This document shows positions 1-10,092 of a stretch of 64,000 nucleotides of DNA, piece after piece. Positions within the stretch are counted from its first letter, which is position 1, and the number at the start of each line of letters is the position of its first letter. The DNA is from Euphorbia lathyris (lineage: Eukaryota; Streptophyta; Magnoliopsida; Malpighiales; Euphorbiaceae). The position numbers were made by a program, and so were the translations under genes. The notes beneath the pieces were generated by a model. The model was not told where the DNA came from. It searched no databases and worked only from the letters and a program-made list of their open reading frames with translations. Location of the stretch: the NCBI RefSeq assembly GCF_963576675.1, contig NC_088918.1:43557501-43621500 (forward strand). The letters are read 5' to 3'.

Positions 1-293
1 ACCTTTAAACTCCTTTATATATTGCTTGCTATAAAACTGACTAAGTAACGGACTCATGCTGAGTTGAGTGCACTAAGAAACTGAGTTCAGGAATAGACTT
101 AAGTGCTATCTCCTGACTTAAGGAAAGAAGCAGACTTAGTCACCAGTTGACTAAGCTTGTGTCTTAAAACTACTTAGCGCCGCTGTGTAAACCTTTTCTC
201 AAAGAAAAGAAGTCAGCCTTAACGGACAAAATTTTAAATAGTTCTTATCCCCCCCCCCCCTTGGAACTAACCTTGTCACGTTATACGGGACCA
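1..293 (+). mobile_element. 3' portion of a SIRE-family LTR, plus orientation
   Basis: The end of this block (a C-run near 250, then TTGGAACTAA and a terminal GGGACCAACA) is the reverse complement of the start of the solo LTR at 20613, so this is the 3' end of a related LTR in the opposite orientation. It stops at CAACA and runs straight into sequence matching the inside of another SIRE LTR (from 294), with no primer-binding site, so it is a 3' LTR or a solo LTR. The upstream part is diverged but has the same GACTGAG/GTCAGC-rich texture. Its left end and the left target duplication lie outside the window; the right copy would be CTGAC at 294-298. Confidence 0.7.
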
Positions 294-451
294 ACACTGA
301 CTATGTTCTGTCTTATAACTATTCTTATACTTAACATTGAACAAACGCATTAGTACAATTAAATTAAAGCACTTAAATTTAATTGTCTTAATCATGGATT
401 AACTTAAATAATTTTGTCAAATCAAAATCATGTTGGAAAGGTGTTTCAACA
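294..451 (-). mobile_element. 3' LTR remnant of the outer SIRE-type element
   Basis: About 155 bp here match 21914-22069, the end of the solo SIRE LTR, essentially base for base, and end in TTTCAACA. On the minus strand this is the LTR start (TGTTGAAACACC). It is followed on the right by a polypurine tract, so it is the 3' LTR of the minus-strand element whose pol and gag lie to the right. The rest of this LTR has been pushed out of the window by the insertion ending at 293. Confidence 0.8.
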
Positions 452-466
452 AACTCCCCCATTTTG
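452..466 (-). promoter_or_regulatory. polypurine tract of the outer SIRE element
   Basis: Read on the minus strand the sequence is AAAATGGGGGAGTT, directly adjoining the LTR start TGTTGAAA. This is the usual plus-strand primer position for an LTR retrotransposon and fixes both the LTR boundary and the element's orientation. Confidence 0.75.
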
Positions 467-1042
467 ATGTTGGCAAAATTTTTAATTATGGAACTCAGTT
501 TTGAAATTCCCCATGATTGAATTGTCTTTCGTTCTTCTGAAATTACTCCCCCGTAAGGGTTGCATCTATTTGACTCAGTTTAACTCTAAACCTTCTAAGA
601 TTTAATTGAGAAAAATCAAAACATGCTTGTACTGACTAAGTTCAATTCTAGACCTTCTAAGATCTAATTCAGATGAGCCTAGGTCAGCTTTCAGAAGAGG
701 TCAATATGTTGGAACATGCGTTTACTCGGTTTGATACACGTTCAGTTTTAGGTATCAGAGAGATTATATCTATGAATTTATGTATCAGAGCAAAATGTAT
801 TCATGTATCAGAGTAAATGTGTTATGAGAGTTTTTCACATGCATGTTCCCTCTTTTTTTCTTTTGATTTCGATTGTTTGTTCATTTAAGACAGTTCAACA
901 TATAGCACATTTTAAGTAAGCATCATATGTAGATAAGTCAGTTTAAATAAAAAGGATGCTTAAAATAGATAGATGGTTAGTCAGTATACAAAAATAGAAA
1001 ACGCCAAAAACAAATACTACAAGTCAAGTTCTAATGACTAGT
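467..1042 (-). other. untranslated stretch between ORF3 and the polypurine tract
   Basis: No open frame of note. AT-rich sequence with scattered GACTCAGTT/TAGGTATCAGAG words typical of this element's non-coding parts. It lies between the end of the envelope-like ORF and the 3' LTR, where SIRE-type elements carry an untranslated segment. Confidence 0.5.
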
Positions 1043-4000
1043 CTATTTCTTTCTGTTGACTTGGGCAGGATTAACTTTGCCTTTTCCCTTGGCGTTTCTT
1101 TGTTGATGCTGACTACCAGATGCTTCTCCTGCTTCCCCTGATTTTGTGCTGAGTTCCATCAGCTTATTCTTTCTCCCCCGTTTTGCCAGCATCGGTCGGA
1201 GGAGGAATGAAAGTGTCGTTGAGAGCAACACGAGTTAATTTCACGGAGTACGCCTTAAGCTTTTTCGTGCTTTCCCTTAGACCGTCGAAAACGGGAACAC
1301 CATCGTCCAAGATGGAACCGGGAATTCTGACAAAGGCACTGATCATACTCAAAATATATTCTTGGGATTTCCCTACCCAGGTGATAGTGTCAGTCAACAT
1401 GGCATAAGCTTGATGATACATCTTGAGCAAAGCCAAATCATAGAACTGACGTTGAGCATTCGTGTGGCGCACATGTTTGAAGGTGGCTTGGGAGTATTAT
1501 AGGATTTCATTTGTTTTCACCAAGTCAGTGTCCATCTCTTCTTTACTCAAGTTGAGTAGACGGACAGCTTCGCTAATTTGCTCGATCGAACACTAGGAAG
1601 ATGAGGAAATGAGCTCACGAGTACCGGTCAGCTCAGAATGTAACTTGGTGAAGTGGTGATCAACCTCAGCAGAGGTAGCATATCTCGTGTTTACTGCAGA
1701 CAGAGCATTTATTTGGCCTTAGAGGGAATCCATATGATTCACCATCATTAACTGCAGTTCAGCCAGCTTCACTATGGAGTCTTGCTTGGGCTGTTGAGAT
1801 TGAACAGTTGTCATGAAACTCATAAGATCTTTGAGGCCCTTGATCTCATTCAGGAGCTGAGTGACAGAAGAAAGTTGTGTTGACTCAACATTAACGAACC
1901 CAGCATCATCGACATTAGAGGGAGTCAAATCCTGGAGAATGGATTGAGCTGAGTCAATGATTCGACATCCAGACTCAGTAGCATTTAGGTAGGTATAAAT
2001 TGCCCCAGGTGTTCGCTCAGCGGACGGTATTTGAGTAGGTTACTTTCCAGTACCAGATGGGCCAGCATGATCAACAGCTGGACTTTTGTTCAGATCAGCA
2101 GTAGGGACTGACTGTTCAACATTCTGCGTTTCAAGATTAGGAAGAGGTGGATCGGTAGAGATATTGACCTGCTCAACATTGGTTTGAAGTTGAGTTGGTG
2201 CAGGAGGAGGCAACTCAGCATTGTCATGAGCAGGATTTTTCTTTTCTTGCTCTCTATCAGCTTGGACTTCGAGCTCTTGCTCGGCAGGGATTGGATTTTC
2301 AGGGGTCTTGGCTTGTTCCTCAGTATGAGTAACAGAGGCTTGCTTTTGTGTGAATTGATCCGGAGTTGGCTCTATGACGGAGGAGAAGAATTCATACTGA
2401 AGTCCAGTTAGGTCAGTAATTGGTTCTCTAAGTGGAGAATTAGCCAATAGGTCTAAGGAGTTGGACTTGTAAGCTTTGCGTTTAAAACGCTTTTCAGAAT
2501 TGACCGTTCTGGTTAGTGGTGAGGGGTCAGCAGCGATTGAGTCAAGAGACTCAGATGACGAATTGAGCTCTAGATCATCATTAAGGCTTCTCATAGTTTG
2601 AACTCTTACTGTTTGGTCAGCTTGTAGTTCAGTTGGCTCAGCATCAACTGACTTAGTTTGCCCAGCAGCATTCTTATCTTGCTCATCATCAACATTGGTT
2701 GTTCGCTCAGCTTCAAACTGTCCTCCAAAATCTCTTAATTCTTCTTCCTGTTCAGAGGGTGTTTTCTCAAGATCAATCTCTTGACTTCTCACAAAGTGGG
2801 AGTCGTCGAAGTCGACAAAGTCAAGAGGGGCAGCATCAATTGGACTGAGACCAGATGTTCTTTTCTTCTTCCTTAGAGGTGTTTCCGGAGTATCCTCAGT
2901 TTCTTATTCTTCAGCCACAACGGGCCTTTTCCCAGCTGACTTAGCTTGCTCAGCAACAGCTTTCTGTTCGCTTGATACAAAACGATTTTCTTTGGAACCG
3001 TGTTGACATCCTTTACGGCTTGGTCAGCTTTCCTCTTTTTATCTTGCCGAGTTCGGTCAGCAGGAGGTTTCACCACAACTTTCTTTCCCTTCTTGGTTGG
3101 CACATCTTGTGCTTCTTCAACCGTCGCTCCTTTTCCTTTCCTTGGTACAATTGGTTGGTCATAAGCCAAGCCGAATAGAATACCTGCAGAAATCTCCGTA
3201 CCCCAAACTTGAATTTCTTCTGCTAAGCTCACTTGGTGATCTTGAAGGATCTTTGTAATAAGGGACCCCAACCTGAGTGTCCCTGTGCTCCGCTTAAATC
3301 CGCCGATAAGGAATACAGGCATGTTGAGTGGCTGGTAGGTCAGCATGTGCCATATAAAGCACTGCTCGAAGTTAGATGCAGAGGATTGAGCATTGATCTT
3401 GGAATAGATGAAGTTGGTCAGAATGTAATGAGCCATCTTTTGATTTTCACCCATACACGTACTGGCTATTTCTCCCTTGTGCTCCTTCGGTTTACAGAAT
3501 TCAACGGGGTAGTCGATTTTACCGGAATCATTTGTGGTTCTGACTTCGGCTCCTTCGTTCTTTAGATTTAGAAGTGTAGCGAGATAAGGAGGGTTAACAA
3601 AGATCCTCTTCCCCTTGACCTCAGTGACCATGTAGTCACTGTCATCGTCAAAAGCTCCCAAGTTGGCATAGAATTCCCTTACTAACTAAGGATAAGTGGC
3701 TTCATGGATAGAGAACAACCCAGTCCAGCCATTCTTAGAGATCCATTCGCAGAAGGGCTTTTCAGCTTCGACAAACCCTTTAGAGAACCAGCGGGAGCGA
3801 TCAATTTTCATCCCCTAACGCTGCCGAAAACTGGGGAATAGGTTCTTTCTGGTTCTTTCTTTTCCTTCTTCTTCTTCCTTTTTGAAGAGGTTGCGAGATC
3901 AGCTTGGGGGCTCTTGCTTGAAGTTTGGTTATGCTGACCTTGTCCTTGAGACTTGGTGGGAGTTTCGACATATTCCTGCTGAGCAGTAGATGGAGGGTTT

Positions 4001-4056
4001 TCATCAGAGTGATTGTCGTCATGATCAGCTCCGGAGATGTTTTGGGAATCCGACAT
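1043..4056 (-). pseudogene. SIRE-type ORF3 (envelope-like / plant transposon protein), broken
   Basis: A third reading frame downstream of pol, starting at 4056 (MSDSQNISGADHDDN) and continuing in pieces at 3808-4056, 2873-3661 (readable upstream to about 3790), 2040-2792, 1719-1928, 1164-1472 and 1043-1231. Stops and frame changes separate the pieces. The N-terminal part is acidic then Lys-rich (KRKKKKEKKE). The middle (about 2900-3790) contains FVNPPYLATLLNLKNEG and SLITKILQDHQVSLAEEIQVWG, which I recognise as the plant transposon protein domain often called envelope-like in SIRE/Maximus elements. The 2040-2792 part is Gln/Glu/Ser-rich and probably disordered; the 1719-1928 piece has a leucine heptad pattern suggestive of a coiled coil. 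I see no convincing signal peptide or membrane span, so the envelope label is by position and family only. Position after pol and before the 3' LTR fits the SIRE lineage. Confidence 0.7.
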
Positions 4057-4564
4057 GATTTTTAAGGATTCTTGAGAGTATTTGAAGATTAGGGATTTAG
4101 ATAGAAATTAGTTTGCCAGAGATTTCAAAGTGTAAAGAGATGTGAGTGGGAATTCATCCACTATTTATAGAGGGTCGAGTTGATCTGGAACGTTGGAGTA
4201 GCCGTTTTACCTCGAGATGATCAAATGACAATAATCTGGCATTTATGACACGTTCGGCGCAGTGGTTTTCTAATTATTGCGCTTACATCATCCTAGGTGG
4301 CTATTTAATGCATGCGTGCTATTTAATTTCCAAGTGAATGTTACTCGGTATTTAGAATTCCAAACGTTTGAGATACTAAGTGCTCAGTTTTACGTAGAAG
4401 AAATTTTCATACAAAGTAACTCAGCCTATAGTAATCACTTAGAATGTATGTCTAGTCAGCATAAAGTGATTTTATGATATTCATATTAGCTCAGTTTGAG
4501 TAAGTTACTTAGCATGCAATAGCTACTCGGCATATAGTATAATCAGTCAATATTGATCAAGAAT

Positions 4565-6432
4565 TTATTGAATGGGATTACACATACCAATAGCTTCCCT
4601 GAGTATGCTAAATTGCTCACGAGCTAAAGGCTTAGTGAAGATATCCGCAAGCTGTTCATCTGTTGGTATGTAGGTCAGCTTGATCTCACTTTTGAGTACA
4701 TGATCCCTGATGAAGTGATGCCTTATGCTGACATGCTTCATCCTGCTGTGTTGGATTGGATTCTTAGATATGTCAATAGCGCTCTTGTTATCGCATTTGA
4801 CTTCAATTGTTTCTGTTTTAACTCCGTAATCCTCAAGCAGTTGCTTAATCCATAGGAATTGGGCCACACAGCTTCCAGCAGTAATGTACTCGGCTTCAGT
4901 TGTAGACAGGGCAACTGATGACTGCTTCTTACTGAACCAAGACACTAGACAGCTTCCAAGGAAGTGACATCCTCTAGAAGTGCTCTTACGCTCTAGCTTG
5001 TCCCATCCATAGTCAGCATCAGTGTATCCAATGAGTGTGAAGTCATTTGAGTTTGGATACCACAAACCTGCATTAACTGAGCTCTGCAAATATCTAAAAA
5101 TTCTTTTTACAGCTATAAGGTGTGATTCTCTGGGGTCAGCTTGATATCTAGCGCAATAGCATATTGAGTACTGAATATCAGGTCTACTAGTAATAAGATA
5201 GAGTAGAGAGCCAATCATACCTCGATATAACTTGATGGCTACTGACTTACCTTTCTTGTAAGCACAAAGGACAATATCAGTACCCATTGGGGTTGATATG
5301 GGCTTACATTCTTCCATATCAAACTTCTTTAACATTTCTTTGGCGTACTTAGACTGACTAATAAAGATGCCATTCTTCCCTTGCTTGATTTGAAGTCCAA
5401 GGAAGAAGTTGAGTTCGCCCATCATAGACATCTCGAACTCAGTTTTCATCTGTTTACTAAATTCTTTGCATATAGATTCATCAGTAGCACCAAAGATTAT
5501 ATCATCTACGTAAATTTGTGCCAGCAGGGTATTTTTACCCTTTTTCTTAATGAATAAGGTTGTGTCAGCTTTGCTTCTGACATAGTTCCTGGTCAGTAGG
5601 AAATTGGTCAACCTCTTGTACCAAGCACGTGGTGCTTGTTTCAGGCCGTATAGGGCCTTCTTGAGTTTATAAACGTGGTTTGGAAGTTTTGGATCTTCAA
5701 ACCCTGGAGGCTGACTAACGTAAACCTCTTCGTTTATATATCCATTAAGAAACGCACTTTTGACATCCATTTGATATAGTTTAAAGTTCATATAACTAGC
5801 ATATGCACACAATATTCGTATAGCTTCTAACCTAGCAACGGGTGCAAAGGTTTCACCGTAGTCAATGCCCTCTTGCTGACTATAGCCCTGGGCTACAACT
5901 CGGGCTTTGTTTCTGACTACGTTGCCTTGCTCATCTAGTTTATTCCTAAAGACCCACTTAGTTCCTATGGCCTTTTGGTTCCTAGGTTTTGGTACTAAAT
6001 CCCATACCTCATTTCTTTTGAACTGATCAAGCTCCTCTTGCATAGCATTGATCCAGTGTTCGTCGTGCTCAGCATCAGCGAAACTCTTTGGCTCATGAAC
6101 TGAGACGAATGCAACATTGCTGAGATACTTTCTAAGCTGATCTCTCGTCATCAGCTTGTTGTCAGCAGCATCAAGAATGGACTTCTCCGAATGTCCTCTT
6201 AGAATTTTGATTTCTTTGGGTAATGTTAAGTTTTTTGGAATAGGTGTTTCTACAATATCTGTAGGAGTAGTTTGGTCAGCAAAGGTAATTTCGGTTTCGT
6301 GCTTACCTTTGGTCAGCCCTTGTACTGATGACTCAGAGGCTCCATTTTGATCAGTGGAAGCTGAGCTTGGCTCATCTTCAGTGGACTGAGTTGTCTTTCC
6401 TGCAGGGTCAGTTTCATTGAACTCGATATGGA
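4565..6432 (-). pseudogene. SIRE-type pol, 3' part: reverse transcriptase and RNase H
   Basis: An open frame of over 600 codons on the minus strand, continuing upstream of the first in-frame ATG (6151) to the insertion point at 6432. Counting from that ATG, the RT domain starts near residue 35 ([14 protein letters not shown]). It has [11 protein letters not shown] with catalytic D129, [11 protein letters not shown] near 168-178, and YVDD at 214-217. RNase H follows with YTDADYGWD (D378), STTEAEY (E419), CDNKSA (D454) and LADIFTKPL (D503). All catalytic residues of both domains are present and there is no internal stop, so this part is well preserved. It cannot be expressed as part of a polyprotein because copia-1 separates it from protease and integrase. 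The upstream linker is Ser/Thr/Glu-rich, as is usual between integrase and RT. Confidence 0.9.
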
Positions 6433-6437
6433 CAGAC

Positions 6438-8295
6438 TGTTGGGGTTTAGTGTCTTATAGACAATTGTTCTAGGATACAAACTTAATGGAAATGAAGTGT
6501 TCTTTATATCATTTATTTTAATGAGATATATGTTTTATAACTATATAAAGGCAATCCCTTTTAAGCACTAAATAAAGTCTAATAAAAGGAAATCCGTAAG
6601 TTTGTTTAAAGTGATCATAAAGTGTTCATACAAGCATGAAGTGAGACTAAACTTTATGATAAACTAATAAACTTAAAACCACCCCAAGTCAAGTGATATG
6701 CCCAGGATTGACATATCACTGTTGAGACTTGCATGTAACAATGTCTTTTGTCCGACAGAAAGTTGATCTCACAAGCTTCATATATGTAGATATCTGGACA
6801 GTTACGTGGATCCAATGAAAGGGAGTTCATTAGGATTGGGGATCCGATTTGAGATAACAGGATGGGTAGATTCATCCTTGTCACCTGTTCATCTCATTGG
6901 TATTAATAGGTATAACTAATCCTCAGACTCAAAGGAATGTTAATTGGTCATTCTGAATTACTGAATGTGAGACTTTGATCCTGTTGTAACACGATCCTTA
7001 ACAGAGATGACTCTGGGGTGTGAACAACAAAGGTTGGGTGTCATAGGAGGTAATTTCAGGATAGTTATACATTGGATTGAGCATTTATCACTCCCGATAA
7101 ATGGGAGATACATCCAAGGATCGCTTGTGGAAGACTCGACTCTAAATCCTTGCAAGGTGATAGCTTAAGACTTGAAATACAGATTTCACTTAACCTATCT
7201 ATTTGAGTTGACTCGGCCTGTACAAGTAAAATGAACGTCTCGCTATATGTGACTTGACATCATCCATAGTCATAAGATTCAGTTCAAGGATGTAGTTGAT
7301 AAAAGATCGAATTATACTGTAACTAATACGGAAAGGTTAACGACAGAATCAACCTGTCTTCTTATGGCTCTGGGGGAATGATTACGGACTTGCTAATCAC
7401 ATACTCTGTACATCATTCCGTTATGCAAAGATTAAATATAATTCTTTGAAAATCAATTTAATAGTTGCATACGGCCAGAAGTAATAGGAACCTAATGGGT
7501 CACACATAAGACTTGGAACCTAAAAGAGAGATAGATGTTAATTAATTGATGGAAGCCCAATTGAGCCCAATAAGGCCCATGGACCATAAGGGGGGGTCGA
7601 AATTCATGTATAATACATGAATGATTAATTTGATTTTAATCAATCCTAATTAGATTAGGATTATGAATTAAATTAATTAAAAGATAAATAAGTTAGGAGT
7701 TTTAATTAGATTATAATACTCCTATTATTATCCAATAAGGTTATTATTATTATCTTTAATATATTAGATATATAATGAGATAATAATTATGAATTCTATT
7801 CCGAATTGAATTCCTATTGAGTAACCTAATTCTATCTAACTAGGGATTAGATACAAGAGATTATAAATACCCCCTATATAGGAATTTCGGCCAACACACT
7901 AAAGGCTAACCCTAAGTGATTTTCGAAATCCATCCCTAAGAGCAAGAGAGAGAATTTCGACCCCCAGTTTGAGGACGAGATTTTCCACGGCTTCCTTCCG
8001 ATCAATTGATTTCATTATTCCTTTTATCCTTGATCTTGTGTTGATTAATTAGAGGCAATCTATTTTGGTTGCTACTCAACGGTTGATTCTAACTTAATCT
8101 TCCTGTGTTTTATTTTGTGCTTGGGAACTCGGAGAAGAGTTGTGGGCACTTCATTAACAACGGTAGATTGATCATCAAAAGGTAATTCTTCTTATCCCTC
8201 TTTATATGAAATAACGATTAACGGATCCTAGGGTTAATGGAAATAGGTTAAAAATTTTATATTTCCGCTGCTATACCTTAGCCTAATTTTCAACA
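6438..8295 (+). mobile_element. copia-1 5' LTR
   Basis: 1858 bp, starting TGTTGGGGTTTAGTGTC and ending TTTTCAACA. A TATA-like stretch (TTATAAATACCCCC) near 7861 is a plausible core promoter, placing transcription start roughly 30 bp further on. The AT-rich third before it (7610-7860) and the run of AATTAATTAA words recur in all LTRs of this family in the window. Small open frames inside the LTR occur identically in both copies and have no recognisable product. Confidence 0.92.
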
Positions 8296-8297
8296 GT

Positions 8298-8310
8298 GGT
8301 ATCAGAGCCA
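8298..8310 (+). promoter_or_regulatory. copia-1 primer-binding site (initiator Met tRNA type)
   Basis: TGGTATCAGAGCC two bases after the LTR end matches the primer-binding site used by most plant Ty1/copia elements, complementary to the 3' end of initiator methionine tRNA. Confidence 0.9.
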
Positions 8311-8661
8311 TCGTTAAATCCGTTATTTCATATATGAAAATTTAGAAGTTTTTCAATAGGATTGAATGAATATTTATAGTTAGAATTAATTAACAAATTG
8401 TTTTGATTAATTAATTCTAAAGATAAATAAGTTTTAATTAATTGTTAATTAAAATAGATTATGCGTATGTTCCTAATTATTTTGGTTGATAATCATCATA
8501 ACAAAATCTATTAGTTTTATAGTTAGGTTGATAAAATCAGTTTTATTAATTCTAAAGATAAAACGGAAATCTATAGTAGTTTTTCCTATTTTCTGAAATC
8601 GTTTTAAAACCGTTTTAAAACTGATATATGTATATTTAAAATTATTTAAAAAAATACGAAA

Positions 8662-8769
8662 GCGGCTGCTGCCTCGCGGCAGCAGCCGCGTGCGGCGTCT
8701 GGGCCGCCGCTGCCGCAAGGCAGTGGCGTTTTCAGCCGCCAGAGGGCTGCTGCCAAACGGCAGCAGCCC
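8662..8769 (+). other. GC-rich triple hairpin block in the copia-1 leader
   Basis: Three successive hairpins in an otherwise AT-rich leader. Hairpin A (8662-8689) has a perfect 12-bp stem, GCGGCTGCTGCC with its complement, and loop TCGC. Hairpin B (8705-8728) has a 10-bp stem with one G-T pair and loop GCAA, a GNRA-type tetraloop. Hairpin C (8744-8769) has a perfect 11-bp stem, GGGCTGCTGCC, and loop AAAC. The transcript leader should fold strongly here. Packaging, dimerisation or translational control are possible roles for leader structures in LTR elements, but which applies here is not shown. Confidence 0.75.
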
Positions 8770-9606
8770 GACCCCGGGCCCCCGCCCGAAACCCACTTAA
8801 TTTTAATTAGTTAAAATTAGTTTTAAATATATTTTAAATATATATGTTTCGGAAATTGATAGTTTTCTGTTTTGATTATCGAATGAAAATTTGTTTAAAA
8901 GTTTGTTTTACCAATTTGTAAATCAAAATATTAAATGAATTGAAATCAAAATAATTGGGACGTGCATAATTGACGTTTTGTATAGTTATATTAATCTAAG
9001 GATTAATATAAAGATACGAAACTATTAGAAGTAAAATTGGATGAAAGTTAATTTAATAAGTCAATGTGATTAACCTAAACATTACATAAAATAGTTATGT
9101 AATCAACCAATTAAATTTATTTAATTGAGTCTATGCATGTTTGGAGTTATGGACATATTTGGACCCTCTTTTAGTCTTTTGGTATTTTTGAAATAGGGTC
9201 TGCGAGTCCTGCCTTTCTACTATCTATTGTAATTTCTCCTCTCATCTAATTCCCTTCAATTCAATTGAAGTTTTCTTTAGTAGTATAGAAATTAATATGT
9301 AATTTCAAGGCGCTATGGAGAAGACGGAGGACCTAAAGAGAAATATGTAATAGTTAGTATTTCCTTAGGTTTGCCCTTTTATTCCGTCTCTGGCTCGACG
9401 GAATAATTTAGATGATATGTCCATAACGTCAATGTATGTGAATGTATGTGTCTGATGTATGCTAAAGCAAATCAAGACTAAGTTAGATTATGAGACCTAA
9501 AATAAAATCTCTCATTAAAAAGTTAAGTAAATAAGCAAGTTATTAAAATCGGTTGCCCCTCCCTAATATTATAATTCAGCCGGCAGTACTGAGAGCCTTT
9601 GGGTTG

Positions 9607-9880
9607 TTGAGTAAACTCAAGCTCGGGGTCTTACGGTAACACCTGAATTATCGAAAATCATTTTTCATGAATATGGGGTAATACTTAAATTAGATTATGA
9701 TAATTGGATGAGTAAACTCATGTTGTCATAAACTAATGGGCAATATGGTTGGGATTAATATGAATAGCATATTAGTTACTAATGTGGTTAGTAACCCAAT
9801 AACCTAGGAATCACATTAAGGATGTGATTGATTACATGAATCTACCTAATGAATGAGACTAGCTTGTTGAGTAAACTCAA
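9607..9880 (+). repeat. three copies of a short inverted repeat in the copia-1 leader
   Basis: TTGAGTAAACTCAA at 9607-9620, ATGAGTAAACTCAT at 9708-9721 and TTGAGTAAACTCAA at 9867-9880. Each is a 6-bp stem around an AA centre. The middle copy changes both ends of the stem (T-A to A-T), so pairing is kept. No coding potential surrounds them. The leader from 8311 to 10092 otherwise shows no gene. Confidence 0.7.
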
Positions 9881-10092
9881 GGCGAAATCTCAGGAGTTAG
9901 GATCCTAGCTCACTAAAGGATTTGTGAAATTCTTCGAATTAATATGGAGGATTATTAATTTGGCAAAATAGTGGGAGCAATCTAAAATAAACTAAAAGGC
10001 ATATAATTTTAGATTGATATACTTTAAGCAAATGAATGACATACGTTTATTCTTTCTCACTCTCAGGTTTAATTAAACACACTCTTAAAATC

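Noticed and set aside
8473..8796. 107-codon minus-strand frame over the GC-rich leader block
   Set aside because: Produced by the hairpin block; not conserved as a frame in copia-3, and Arg/Gly/Pro-rich without a domain.
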